Origin: an uncultured Clostridia bacterium
Lineage (GTDB): Bacteria; Bacillota; Clostridia; Oscillospirales; QAMX01
Assembly (NCBI GenBank): GCA_944376195.1
Contig: CALWBW010000019.1
Span: 1-44,147, forward strand
Direction of reading: 5' to 3'
Length of the DNA: 44,147 nucleotides
Shown here: piece after piece, positions 25,298-33,666 of the stretch
Position numbering within the stretch: position 1 is the first letter of the stretch
Layout of the letters: every line of letters starts with the position of its first letter
Notes under the pieces: generated by a model
What the model was told of the DNA's origin: nothing
The model's input: only the letters and a program-made list of their open reading frames with translations
Database searches by the model: none
Translations under genes and position numbers: made by a program

Positions 25298-26042
25298 CGC
25301 GCGCCTCCAAAATCGCCTCGGCCAGGATCAGGTCGTCCGGCGTGGTAATCTTGATATTGGTGGTTTCCCCGTCGCACACATAGACGCGCTTGCCCAGCGC
25401 CTCCACCACGGCACAGTCGTCCGTATATTCCAGGCCGTCCTGTTCCGCCTTGGCATAGGCGGCCTTTAAAAGCGCCGCGTCAAATACCTGCGGCATCTGC
25501 GCCGCACGGAGATGGACCCGGTCCGGCGTATGGTCGATATAGCCCTCGTCGGACATATATTTGATGGTATCCTTCATGGGGACCACCGCGACGGCCGCAT
25601 CGGTTTTGGCGCCCAGCGCGATGGTGCGCGCAATCATTTCCGGCGTACCCAGCGGCCGCGCGCCGTCATAAACGGCGATTAAGCGGGCCTGCGGCGAGCA
25701 GGCAGCCGCTCCGCGCGCAACGGACTTCCCACGCGTGTCGCCGCCCGACACCACCTGCGTCAGCTTGGTAATGCCATACTCCGCGGCAAGCCGCGCCACA
25801 TGGGGGATTTCCTCGGTCCGCGTCGCCACCACGATTTCGTCCACAGCCTCGCACGCCTCCAGATTCATCAGGGTATGCGCAAGAACGGGAATCCCGCGCA
25901 AAGTGGAAAACTGCTTATCACAGCCCGCCATGCGGGTGGAATTTCCGGCGGCAGGTACCACCGCGCTGCAAAAAGGACGCGGGTCTTCCTCCCGCTCCTT
26001 TCGCTTATCTATCATTTTGGCAACCAAATTTTTCACGTTCAT
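25290..26042 (-). CDS. ispD: 2-C-methyl-D-erythritol 4-phosphate cytidylyltransferase
   Basis: Joins CTP and methylerythritol phosphate in the non-mevalonate pathway. From the ATG at 26042 the protein is 250 residues, with a ~25-residue charged N-terminal extension before the nucleotide-binding [17 protein letters not shown] and [11 protein letters not shown] follow as in the family. AAGGATGG upstream supports this start; the longer frame covers the carD gene and was rejected. A shorter alternative would begin at the second methionine (MIDKRK). Confidence 0.94.
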   Translation of the reverse strand: MNVKNLVAKMIDKRKEREEDPRPFCSAVVPAAGNSTRMAGCDKQFSTLRGIPVLAHTLMNLEACEAVDEIVVATRTEEIPHVARLAAEYGITKLTQVVSGGDTRGKSVARGAAACSPQARLIAVYDGARPLGTPEMIARTIALGAKTDAAVAVVPMKDTIKYMSDEGYIDHTPDRVHLRAAQMPQVFDAALLKAAYAKAEQDGLEYTDDCAVVEALGKRVYVCDGETTNIKITTPDDLILAEAILEARDA

Positions 26043-26077
26043 AAAACCATCCTTCGAAAAACGCATTCCCGCGCTGC

Positions 26078-26551
26078 CTACAGGCGTTCCGCTAACGCGC
26101 GTTCCAGCGTTTCGTAGTCCTTTCCCATCGCCAGAGAGAGCTCGGACAGAAGAATCTGCTTCGCCGTGGCAAGCATTTTCCGCTCCCCTGTCGAGAGCCC
26201 ATGTTCCGTATCCCGCACCATCAGGCTTTTCACCACACGGGCAACCTCCAAAAGCTTTCCGCTTTTTAAGCGGAGCATATTTTCCCGATACCGGCGGTTC
26301 CAATTCTGCGCCGGATCGGCCTCCATCTGTGCAAACGCCGCAAGAACCGCCCACGCCTCCTCTTCTCCGATAAGCGGGCGGATTCCCACCGTGTCGCAGC
26401 TATCGACTGGCACGAGTACCCGAACGTTTCCCGTCGGGATCTTCAGGACATAATATCTGCGCATTTCCCCCGAAATCCGTTGCTCGGCAATATCCTCAAT
26501 TTTGCCGGCGCCATGCAGGGGATGGACGATCACATCTCCCGGCGAATACAT
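26078..26551 (-). CDS. CarD-family transcriptional regulator
   Basis: The 157-residue protein has an N-terminal CarD/TRCF RNA-polymerase-interacting domain (~1-60, YSPGDVIVHPLHGAGKIED) and a helical C-terminal DNA-contacting domain with the conserved WNRRYRENMLRLKSG. In Firmicutes such proteins bind RNA polymerase and act at promoters. GGAGGGG directly upstream fixes the ATG at 26551. Position just before ispD-ispF is common in Clostridia and suggests one operon. Confidence 0.93.
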   Translation of the reverse strand: MYSPGDVIVHPLHGAGKIEDIAEQRISGEMRRYYVLKIPTGNVRVLVPVDSCDTVGIRPLIGEEEAWAVLAAFAQMEADPAQNWNRRYRENMLRLKSGKLLEVARVVKSLMVRDTEHGLSTGERKMLATAKQILLSELSLAMGKDYETLERALAERL

Positions 26552-26586
26552 GGGTACCCCTCCTTTTTCGTCTGATTCCAGAATCA

Positions 26587-26615
26587 TTATACAGCAAAAA
26601 AGGCGGATATTCAAG
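26587..26615 (-). promoter_or_regulatory. sigma-A promoter of carD-ispD-ispF
   Basis: Minus strand: TTGAAT (26610-26615), 17-base spacer, TATAAT (26587-26592), about 35 bases before the carD start codon. Confidence 0.88.
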
Positions 26616-26630
26616 GTTTTTTGAAGAAAG

Positions 26631-27347
26631 TTAACGATTCTGCTGGGTTTTCATACCCGTCCAGTCAATTTCATCCCAGGTTTCGGAAAAACAGGGGTTT
26701 TGGAAGAACCCACCCGGGCGGGAATCCGCCATCATGGGATGACGGCTCTCATAGTGCCAGCCGAGCACGACATCCGCACCCAGACGCCGCGCATCCGTTC
26801 CCCAGAGGAACCACGCGGCGTCCCTGCCGCGCTGCGCGTCCAGATACGCAATCAGCGCGCGCGTAAAGGGCTCCCAGAGCCGTTTGTGCGAAAGCGGCTC
26901 CCCGGGCCGGCAGCTGAAGTAGGCGTTTAAAAAAAGCGCGCCCTGCGCCTCCAGCGCGTCCCAAAGCCGGTCCGGCGGAAGCAGGGGAAAACGCCCATCC
27001 GCAATCCGCGCCTGGACGTCGCGCCAGGGGAGGAGTTCTCCCGCATACGCCTGATAAATGGCACGCACCAGGTTGCGCAGCGAGGTCTGCCGGATCGCGC
27101 CCTGCCAGGAGGTTAACCCCGCAACCTCAAAACTCCGGCCCGTTGCCGCGCCCGGCTGCGGATAGGGGTCCTGCCCCAACACCACGACGCGCACACGGGA
27201 GAGGTCCGTCTGCGCAAACCGGAAGAGCAGCGCATCCGCCGGGTTATGCGGTTCTTTCCGGACTGTCTCCAGAATAGGCTCCAAAATTTCCCTCTTTTCT
27301 GTAAAAAAAGGCTTCCAAGAGGAATGGATGTGCGAAAAATCGATCAT
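26631..27347 (-). CDS. ung: uracil-DNA glycosylase, divergent family-1 type
   Basis: Removes uracil from DNA. The 238 residues contain motif A as GQDPYPQPG with the catalytic aspartate at residue 60 and the thymine-excluding tyrosine next to it. The usual histidine after that tyrosine is proline here. The second motif, normally HPSPLSA, is HPMMADS, keeping only the histidine and proline. FLNAYFS corresponds to the uracil-recognition strand (LLNxxLT in E. coli), again altered. ATG at 27347 follows AGGAG. The fold assignment is secure; the changed motifs suggest altered efficiency or preference. Confidence 0.85.
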   Translation of the reverse strand: MIDFSHIHSSWKPFFTEKREILEPILETVRKEPHNPADALLFRFAQTDLSRVRVVVLGQDPYPQPGAATGRSFEVAGLTSWQGAIRQTSLRNLVRAIYQAYAGELLPWRDVQARIADGRFPLLPPDRLWDALEAQGALFLNAYFSCRPGEPLSHKRLWEPFTRALIAYLDAQRGRDAAWFLWGTDARRLGADVVLGWHYESRHPMMADSRPGGFFQNPCFSETWDEIDWTGMKTQQNR

Positions 27348-27400
27348 GAAAACTCCTATCAATCTGCATAATCACAAATGTGTTTGCAAAAAAGCGTTTA

Positions 27401-27406
27401 TGTCAA
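27401..27406 (-). promoter_or_regulatory. -35 element of a possible ung promoter
   Basis: TTGACA on the minus strand at 27401-27406, about 55 bases before the start codon. No convincing -10 box lies at standard spacing (CACATT at 18 bases is the best). Confidence 0.35.
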
Positions 27407-27442
27407 CAACGTTTTCCCCTTGAAAAAGTGCGGTGGGAAACG

Positions 27443-27495
27443 GAATCCACAGGGTTTCGCGTTACTTATCCACATTATCCACAGGGTTTTCCACA
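27443..27495 (+). promoter_or_regulatory. cluster of DnaA-box-like sequences
   Basis: Two perfect consensus boxes TTATCCACA lie directly end to end at 27466-27474 and 27475-27483. A one-mismatch copy, TTTTCCACA, is at 27487-27495 and a two-mismatch copy, GAATCCACA, at 27443-27451. All are in the same orientation, in the gap between yifB and ung. DnaA binding is an inference from the match. Confidence 0.65.
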
Positions 27496-27536
27496 GGATC
27501 AGGGAATACATCCCCTGCATAAATTGCAGCGTTATG

Positions 27537-29054
27537 TCAAACGCGGCGGCGATCGAGCGCACGGTACTGGACCGCCTCGGCAAGGTGCCGCCGGCCGATA
27601 ACCGCCGCGCCGTCAAGATCGGCGATGGTGCGCGCCACGCGCAAAATGCGGTCGTGCGAGCGCGCGGTCAGTCCCAGCCGCTCAAAACTGCGGCGCATGA
27701 AGGCGGCCGCGTCATCGTCCATCCGGCACACTTCCCCCATGGAAGCGGGCGGGATATAGGCGTTGCAGGTCACGTCCGTCCCGGCAAACCGGGCGCGCTG
27801 TACCATGCGCGCCGCCTCCACCCGGGCGCGGATCGCGGCGGAAGGTTCCGACGGCGTCCTATGGGCCAGGTCGTCATATTTCACCGCCGGCACTTCGATA
27901 TGGATATCAATCCGGTCCAAAAGCGGTCCGGACAGACGGGATACATAGGTTTCCACCGACTTTTGCGAACAGGTGCAGCGTCCGGACGGGTCGCCGTACC
28001 AACCGCAGCGGCAGGGGTTCATGGCGCATACGAGCATGAAGCGGCTCGGATACGTCAACGTACCCGCCACGCGGGAAATTGTCACGCGCCCCGTTTCCAG
28101 GGGCTGGCGCAGCGCCTCGAGCGCATCTGTATAAAACTGCGGCAGTTCGTCCAAAAACAGCACCCCGCAATGCGCCAGGGAAATCTCGCCCGGGCGCGGC
28201 CGCGAACCGCCGCCGGTCAGTCCCGCGGCGGACACCGTATGGTGCGGCGCGCGGAAAGGCCGCTGCGTGAAAAGCGGCTGTTCCGGGGAGAGCAGGCCCG
28301 CCACGGAGTGAATTTTGGTAACTTCAAGCGCTTCCTCCGCCGTCATGGAGGGCAGAATGGACGGCAGCCGCTCCGTTAACATGCTTTTCCCCGCGCCGGG
28401 CGGGCCAATGAGCAGGATATTATGCCCGCCCGCCGCCGCGACTTCCAGCGCGCGTTTGGCCTGTTCCTGGCCCATCACGTCCGCATAATCCGGACCGGCC
28501 ACACGTGCCGGCTCCGGTTCCCACGGCTCTGCAGGACGCAGCGCCGTCCCGCCCGTTAAATGCGTCAGAAGCGCGGTCAGGTTCTCAACAGGATACACGT
28601 CCAGCCCCCGCGCAAGCGACGCCTCCCGGGCGTTGGCGGCCGGACAGAAAAACGCGTGCAGTCCCCGGTCCCGCGCGGCGGTCGCCATGGGCAGCACGCC
28701 CTCCGCAGGACGCAGTTCGCCGAAAAGCGACAGCTCCCCCAAAAATACGGCGTCTTCCGGCAGCGTATCGAGCGTTCCCTGCGCCAGCAGAATCGAGAGC
28801 AGGATCGGCAGGTCGTAAAGCGACCCGGTCTTGCGCGTACCGGCAGGGGCGAGATTGACCGTGATGCGCCGCGCGGGGAAGGCAAGGCCGCAGTTTTTCA
28901 TCGCCGCGCGCACCCGCTCACGGCTCTCGCGGACGGCGGCGTCCGGCAGGCCCACTACGTCAAAAGACGGCAGCCCGCCCGCAATGTCGCACTCCACCGT
29001 CACCTCATATCCCTCAATCCCCGTAAGCGCCAGGGAACGGACTTTTCCCGGCAT
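27537..29054 (-). CDS. YifB/ComM-type Mg-chelatase-like AAA ATPase
   Basis: The 505-residue protein has an N-terminal Lon-S5-like domain (~1-170), a Mg-chelatase-type AAA module with Walker A GPPGAGKSM, and a C-terminal helical lid domain. CMNPCRCGWYGDP with the following CTC is the cysteine-rich signature of the family. Homologues such as ComM are hexameric branch-migration helicases used in natural transformation; Clostridial copies are uncharacterised. GGAGG precedes the ATG. The transcript seems to start more than 150 bases upstream in a structured leader. Confidence 0.93.
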   Translation of the reverse strand: MPGKVRSLALTGIEGYEVTVECDIAGGLPSFDVVGLPDAAVRESRERVRAAMKNCGLAFPARRITVNLAPAGTRKTGSLYDLPILLSILLAQGTLDTLPEDAVFLGELSLFGELRPAEGVLPMATAARDRGLHAFFCPAANAREASLARGLDVYPVENLTALLTHLTGGTALRPAEPWEPEPARVAGPDYADVMGQEQAKRALEVAAAGGHNILLIGPPGAGKSMLTERLPSILPSMTAEEALEVTKIHSVAGLLSPEQPLFTQRPFRAPHHTVSAAGLTGGGSRPRPGEISLAHCGVLFLDELPQFYTDALEALRQPLETGRVTISRVAGTLTYPSRFMLVCAMNPCRCGWYGDPSGRCTCSQKSVETYVSRLSGPLLDRIDIHIEVPAVKYDDLAHRTPSEPSAAIRARVEAARMVQRARFAGTDVTCNAYIPPASMGEVCRMDDDAAAFMRRSFERLGLTARSHDRILRVARTIADLDGAAVIGRRHLAEAVQYRALDRRRV

Positions 29055-29069
29055 AGCGTCGCCTCCTTT

Positions 29070-29213
29070 TTCTGCAAAACCAATTCCCGGACCGTCGGAC
29101 CGGGAACATGATTCGGCCGTGTCGGCAAATTACCAACACGGCCTGTCATGGATCCAACCGGTTCTAAAACCGGCGCTCCAGAGCGCCGACAGCGCCCTGT
29201 TATTTTCTGTATT
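29070..29213 (-). ncRNA. structured RNA leader or small RNA upstream of yifB
   Basis: From the promoter at 29220-29248 the minus-strand RNA would fold into a series of hairpins: an 8-bp stem (29192-29199 with 29179-29186) that excludes a 7-bp stem (29181-29187 with 29172-29178), a 6-bp stem (29168-29173 with 29158-29163), an 11-bp stem (29133-29143 with 29115-29125) enclosed by a 5-bp stem (29146-29150 with 29107-29111), and a 7-bp stem (29100-29106 with 29084-29090) followed by TTGGTTTT. The last may be a weak terminator. The density of stems and the mutually exclusive pair fit a regulatory leader or independent RNA. I could not assign a family. Confidence 0.55.
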
Positions 29214-29217
29214 TCTT

Positions 29218-29231
29218 ATACGATATCGTAT
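29218..29231. promoter_or_regulatory. perfect 14-bp palindrome over the -10 region (possible operator)
   Basis: ATACGATATCGTAT overlaps the -10 element of the yifB-leader promoter. Its position would let a dimeric repressor block transcription. No regulator gene was identified next to it. Confidence 0.5.
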
Positions 29232-29248
29232 TTTTCGCGTTCTGTCAA
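29220..29248 (-). promoter_or_regulatory. sigma-A promoter of the yifB leader
   Basis: Minus strand: TTGACA (29243-29248), 17-base spacer, TATCGT (29220-29225). Confidence 0.65.
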
Positions 29249-29264
29249 CGATTTTATAGTAAAA

Positions 29265-29295
29265 CAGCCCGCCGTCCCTTTCGGGCGGCGGGCTG
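29265..29295 (-). terminator. terminator after the 29365-29859 gene
   Basis: A 10-bp stem (CAGCCCGCCG with CGGCGGGCTG) is followed on the minus strand by TTTTA. It separates the hypothetical gene from the yifB promoter. Confidence 0.75.
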
Positions 29296-29364
29296 AGTCT
29301 CGACGGGGAACGTTTTGCGGCGTTACCGGGCGATGTCATGCATAAATACGAGCGGGCAACTGCG

Positions 29365-29859
29365 CTACTGACGCAAAAAAAGAGCCTCTTCTACTATGTT
29401 TACGTCTTCCATGGAGCAGGCCGGGGCCGTAACTCTTATCTGAGAACCGTAGACACTGCTGTATACTTCGAAAGCCTGCAAATCATCTCCAAACCACAGG
29501 CTACAAGTTTTAGCTGCGCCGTTTTCATAATAACCAAAAGACAGCAGACTTCCATCCAGAAAGCGCAGGCAGGGTTCCTTTTCCAAAGGGATGGTCAGTT
29601 CCGGAAACGCGCCGTCCGGCGTAACCGTCAAAGTACCCGAGACCGTATCTTTTCGAAAGAGAAAGCGGTCGATATGGCCATTGAGTTCAAAAGCGGCGCC
29701 GGCCAACGCCGTGCGGTCTTCCTGGCTCCAGATCAATGCGGGAGCCGCATAATGGATCGTTTCACGGAACGGTATCAAAAACCCCGCCACGACCAGGAGA
29801 AAAAGGAAGATTCCGGTGAATACCGCAATACTGTTCCGGTGTTTTTTAGACAGTTTCAT
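29365..29859 (-). CDS. membrane-anchored protein of unknown function
   Basis: The 164-residue protein has a basic N-terminus (KLSKKHR), one transmembrane helix (~12-30) and a ~130-residue domain predicted to be mostly beta strands on the outside of the cell. GGAG lies eight bases before the ATG. No family was recognised. It follows the cinA gene on the same strand after 127 bases and is closed by a terminator. Confidence 0.65.
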   Translation of the reverse strand: MKLSKKHRNSIAVFTGIFLFLLVVAGFLIPFRETIHYAAPALIWSQEDRTALAGAAFELNGHIDRFLFRKDTVSGTLTVTPDGAFPELTIPLEKEPCLRFLDGSLLSFGYYENGAAKTCSLWFGDDLQAFEVYSSVYGSQIRVTAPACSMEDVNIVEEALFLRQ

Positions 29860-29986
29860 AAACGCTTCTCCATCATTTTAAAAGAAATATCCGCCTGTCT
29901 GTCATGCCTTTATGCCATATTCCGACGCTTCTCCGGAGGCGCAAAACGCAGCAGCGTTCCTTTACCGGGCAGTATGACAGATGACT

Positions 29987-30472
29987 TTAAAGATGCGCCG
30001 CGCAGTCCAGTACAAGCGCCAGCGCCTGACGCGCGGTCTCCTCGCGGATTTCGTCGCGGTTTCCCGAGAGGTGCAGCTCACGCACGAGGTACCGTCCGCC
30101 GGGCAGCGCCACGGCGACATAGACGAGGCCTACGGGCTTTTTCGTATCGTCCGACGCGGGGCCGGCGATGCCGGTGGTGCCGACGCCGATCTCCGTCCCC
30201 ATAAGCGCGCGCACGCCGCGCGCCATATAAAGCGCCACGGGGCGGCTCACCGCGCCATAACGGTCCAGGTCGCGCTGCGGCACGCCAAGCACGCCGTGCT
30301 TCACGTCGTTTGCGTAGGCGCACACGCCGCCCTTTAACACAGCGGACGCGCCCGGAACATCCGTAATCAATTTTGTCAAAAGCCCGCCGGTGCACGACTC
30401 CGCAAAGGCGATCGTCGCGCCCTGGGCGGCAAGAATCTCCACTACGCGTTTTGCTTCCGTCATATGGCTCAC
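29987..30472 (-). CDS. pncC: CinA C-terminal-domain protein, nicotinamide-nucleotide amidase
   Basis: The 161 residues form only the CinA C-terminal (PncC) domain: AESCTGGLLTKLITDVPGAS, TTGIAGPASD and KPVGLVYVA are its conserved blocks. It deamidates NMN to nicotinate mononucleotide. The N-terminal MoaB-like domain of full-length CinA is absent. The frame can start at GTG 30472, which overlaps the thiI stop (GTGA) and has AAGGA upstream, or at ATG 30463, three codons later. The overlap indicates translational coupling to thiI. Confidence 0.9.
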   Translation of the reverse strand: MSHMTEAKRVVEILAAQGATIAFAESCTGGLLTKLITDVPGASAVLKGGVCAYANDVKHGVLGVPQRDLDRYGAVSRPVALYMARGVRALMGTEIGVGTTGIAGPASDDTKKPVGLVYVAVALPGGRYLVRELHLSGNRDEIREETARQALALVLDCAAHL

Positions 30473-31689
30473 CGAATTCCTTCCATTGGGACGTCCCGCC
30501 CGGTACGCGACGCGCCGTCCGGACGGACGGTCCAGCGCTCCGCGCTGCGGACGCTGGCTTCCACCAGTTCTTCCAGATTCAATTTCCGTTCCGCCTGCTC
30601 CACCTGGTCAATCCGCGGTTTTAAAACGGGATGGCGCGGCGTGAACACCGTACAGCAGTCCTCATAGGGGAGGATCGAGGTGTCGAACGTGCCGATACGG
30701 CGCGCAAAAGCGATGATATCGGACTTGTCCAGCCCAATGAGCGGACGGAAGACCGGCATAACGGCGAGGTCGTCCGTCGCAACCAGCGCAGGAAGCGTCT
30801 GGCTCGCAACCTGGCCCAGACTTTCGCCCGTAATGAGCGCAGACGAATGCACCGTCTGGGCAATGCGCTGCGACACACGCATCATGAAGCGCCGCATGAT
30901 GATGGTAAACAGCTCCTCCGGGCAATGGTCGCGGATTTCTTCCTGGATATCCGTAAACGGCGCGATATGCAGCGTGATCGGCCCGGTCCACTCGGAGAGG
31001 ATCCGCAGCAGGGTCAGCACCTTTTCCTTTGCCTCCTCGGAAGTATAGGGGTAGCTGAAAAAGTGCACGGCGTGCAGTTCCAGCCCGCGGCGCGCCATCA
31101 GCCAGCCCGCGACGGGACTGTCGATGCCGCCGGAGATCAGAAGCGTTGCGCGCCCGTTGATGCCGCGCGGCAGGCCGCCGGCGCCCGGTACGGCGTCCGC
31201 ATGGACATATGCCGCCGTTTCCCGGATCTCGACATGCACGGTCAATTCCGGCGCATGCATGTCTGCGTGAAGATTGGCAAAGGCGTCGTTTAACAGCCCG
31301 CCCACCTCCTGCGCAATTTGAATCGAGGTCAGCGGGAATTTTTTATCGCTGCGTTTTGCCTCCACCTTAAAGCTTCGCACCGCGCCAAGGCGGTCTTTCA
31401 AATAATCGCACGCTGTGGCGACGATGGCTTCCACGGATTTTTCACACACCGCGGCGCGGCACAGCGCCACAATGCCGAATACGCGGCCGCAGAGTTCCTC
31501 CGCGCGCGCAAGGTCAAACGCCGCGTCCTGCGGCACGATATACATGGTGGACTGGCGTGACTCCACGACGCACGCGCCGCAGGACGCCAGGCGCGCGGCC
31601 AGTTCGTTTTTCAGCCTGTCCTCAAATTTCTGGCGGTTCAGTCCCTTTAATACCAATTCGCCGAGTTTACAGAGTATCACTTCCTGCAT
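30469..31689 (-). CDS. thiI: tRNA 4-thiouridine synthase ThiI
   Basis: ThiI inserts sulfur into U8 of tRNA, and in some bacteria also supports thiamine synthesis. The 406 residues comprise an N-terminal ferredoxin-like/THUMP region (~1-165) and a PP-loop ATPase domain with SGGIDSPVAGW. The C-terminal rhodanese domain of the E. coli form is missing, as in most Firmicutes, where the neighbouring cysteine desulfurase donates sulfur directly. That gene lies 42 bases upstream on the same strand. Confidence 0.95.
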   Translation of the reverse strand: MQEVILCKLGELVLKGLNRQKFEDRLKNELAARLASCGACVVESRQSTMYIVPQDAAFDLARAEELCGRVFGIVALCRAAVCEKSVEAIVATACDYLKDRLGAVRSFKVEAKRSDKKFPLTSIQIAQEVGGLLNDAFANLHADMHAPELTVHVEIRETAAYVHADAVPGAGGLPRGINGRATLLISGGIDSPVAGWLMARRGLELHAVHFFSYPYTSEEAKEKVLTLLRILSEWTGPITLHIAPFTDIQEEIRDHCPEELFTIIMRRFMMRVSQRIAQTVHSSALITGESLGQVASQTLPALVATDDLAVMPVFRPLIGLDKSDIIAFARRIGTFDTSILPYEDCCTVFTPRHPVLKPRIDQVEQAERKLNLEELVEASVRSAERWTVRPDGASRTGRDVPMEGIR

Positions 31690-31731
31690 GGTTTGCTCTC
31701 CTTTATTCCGGGCGCGGGAACGGCCCGCGTC

Positions 31732-32862
31732 TTATGTTCTATGAAACCGCGCATATGCGGCCGCAAGGCCGGAAACCAGCGCGTCGATGTCCGCTTCTTC
31801 GTTCATCTCCGAAAAACTCACGCGGATCGTGCAGTCGATCACGTCCGACGGCAGGCCGCAGACCGTCAGCACATGGCTGCGTTTTCCCTTGGCGCAGGCC
31901 GAACCCGCGGAGACATACACGTCCCGGTCGCTCAGAATCCGTAAGACCACCTCGCTGCGGCATCCGGGCAGGCAGACCGAGGCAATGTGCGGGACGCCGC
32001 CTGCAAAGTTCACGTGCGCTTCCGGCACATCCGCCGCAAGCCGCGCGTCGAAATAGCGCCGCAGTTCCAGCATACGCCGCGCAGTTTCCGCAAACCGCTC
32101 GCGCCCCAGATGCGCCGCCACCCCGAACCCGGCGATGGACGGCAGATTCTCCGTACCGGAACGAAGCGTACGCTCCTGTCCGCCGCCTAAAAGGATCGGT
32201 ATGGCGCGGAATCCCTGCCGGATATAGAGCGCGCCCGCGCCCTTCGGCGCGTGGATCTTGTGTGCGCTGACGGTCAGCATGTCCACGCCCAGCGCATGGA
32301 CGTTGATGGGGACCTTGAAAAGCCCCTGCACCGCGTCGCAGTGCAATACGGCGCGGCTGCCGCGCCGCGTCATCGCCTCGCGCATCGCCGCAACGGGGTT
32401 GACCGCGCCCGTCTCATTGTTGACCAGCATGACGGACACCAGCGCCGTATCGTCGCGCAGCGCGGCCTCCAGCGCCTCCACCGTCACAGCGCCGTCCTTC
32501 TCCGGTTTTAAAAACGTCACGTCAAAGTCCTTTGCCTGAAATGCGCGGATCGGCTCCAATACGGCGGGATGCTCGACCGCCGTGGTAATAAGATGCCGTC
32601 CGACCCGGCGCGCGGCAAATACCGCCGACTGAATGGCCTGGTTATCCCCCTCCGTCCCGCCGGAAGTAAACACGACTTCGCCGTCCGCCGCGCCGATTGC
32701 GGCGGCGACCGCGCGACGTGCGCGGGCCAGTTCCGCAGCCGCCTCGCGCCCGGCCTTATGCAGGCTCGAGGGGTTGCCGTAAAGCGTATTCATCGCGTGC
32801 GCCGCGCGCAGGGACGCTTCCGGATAGACGCGCGTCGTCGCGGCATTATCAAAATAGTGCAT
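31732..32862 (-). CDS. cysteine desulfurase (NifS/IscS family), likely ThiI partner
   Basis: A PLP enzyme that removes sulfur from cysteine as a protein-bound persulfide. The 376 residues begin YFDNAATT and include the PLP lysine in SAHKIHAPKG and the sulfur-accepting cysteine in GSACAKGK. The ATG at 32862 follows AGAGG; the longer open frame lacks family similarity. Placement directly before thiI matches the NifZ-ThiI pair of Bacillus, which makes tRNA 4-thiouridine. A general Fe-S role is less likely but possible. Confidence 0.93.
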   Translation of the reverse strand: MHYFDNAATTRVYPEASLRAAHAMNTLYGNPSSLHKAGREAAAELARARRAVAAAIGAADGEVVFTSGGTEGDNQAIQSAVFAARRVGRHLITTAVEHPAVLEPIRAFQAKDFDVTFLKPEKDGAVTVEALEAALRDDTALVSVMLVNNETGAVNPVAAMREAMTRRGSRAVLHCDAVQGLFKVPINVHALGVDMLTVSAHKIHAPKGAGALYIRQGFRAIPILLGGGQERTLRSGTENLPSIAGFGVAAHLGRERFAETARRMLELRRYFDARLAADVPEAHVNFAGGVPHIASVCLPGCRSEVVLRILSDRDVYVSAGSACAKGKRSHVLTVCGLPSDVIDCTIRVSFSEMNEEADIDALVSGLAAAYARFHRT

Positions 32863-32966
32863 GACAAAACCTCTGTTTCCCGGTTTGCCCGCGGCAAACC
32901 CTGATAGATTAGTATACCACAAAATCCGCGCGGGAGCAAAACGTTTCCTCCGCGCGGACAAAAAAA

Positions 32967-32985
32967 GAAACCCCTGCGGGGTTTC
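32967..32985. terminator. terminator after the zinc-ribbon gene
   Basis: An 8-bp stem (GAAACCCC with GGGGTTTC, three-base loop) followed by seven Ts on the minus strand and five Ts on the plus strand. Confidence 0.85.
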
Positions 32986-33003
32986 CTTTTTCAATGCGAT
33001 CCG

Positions 33004-33558
33004 TTAGTGCAGCAGCGTAAATTTCCCGATGATGGGCAGTTCCTTTGCCCTGCCTTTCGCGGCATTCATGATTCCCAGAATGATGTAGGCCACAAACACC
33101 AGATACACCAGATTCAGCGCGATGGAAAAAACGGAACCCAGTCCCCACCAGATCGCATAAAATACGCCGCTTAAAAATTTCTCCAGCATCCCATAGGCAA
33201 CCAGCGCAATCAGAAGAATCAGCCCCTGGTTGGCGTGGAACCGCGCGTATCGGGATTCCTTCGCCGCAAAAATCGGCACCAGCACCAAAATGCCCAGGTA
33301 AGCCAGAATCGCCATTCCTTTATTTTGCTCAATATCCTCAGGCGCGAACTGGAAAGTGTGGTCTTCTCCGTCGTTTTTAAATTTTTCAAACGCCGCTTCC
33401 ACCTGATCGCGCGTACTGCCGCCCGGCTGCTGACGGTTCTCCGTCCCGGTACCGGTCTGTCCCGGCGCGCCGGACCGCGCTTTCACCGGCGTTCCGCACG
33501 CCGGACAAAAATTTGCGTCGGGCTCAAGCTGCGTCCCACATTTTGCACAAAATGCCAT
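33004..33558 (-). CDS. zinc-ribbon membrane protein (DUF4870-like)
   Basis: The 184-residue protein has an N-terminal zinc ribbon with cysteines at 4, 7, 18 and 21 (CAKC and CPAC), a polar linker (~28-75), and three to four transmembrane helices (~85-165). This architecture is common in Firmicutes and of unknown role. The ATG at 33558 is preceded by GGGAGG. Confidence 0.8.
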   Translation of the reverse strand: MAFCAKCGTQLEPDANFCPACGTPVKARSGAPGQTGTGTENRQQPGGSTRDQVEAAFEKFKNDGEDHTFQFAPEDIEQNKGMAILAYLGILVLVPIFAAKESRYARFHANQGLILLIALVAYGMLEKFLSGVFYAIWWGLGSVFSIALNLVYLVFVAYIILGIMNAAKGRAKELPIIGKFTLLH

Positions 33559-33666
33559 ATTTCGAAACCTCCCAGCCCCTTTTTTTTCAAATCCTTTTTT
33601 ACTATACCACACTCTTTCGACAAAGTCTATCCGCGGATGCGCCTTCCCAAAAATTTTAAACAAATT

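Noticed and set aside
27443-27495. DnaA boxes considered as the replication origin
   Set aside because: No dnaA, dnaN, rpmH or gidA genes nearby, no AT-rich unwinding region and few boxes.
27378-28379. 333-codon open frame on the plus strand
   Set aside because: Antisense to yifB and runs through the DnaA-box gap; no ribosome site.
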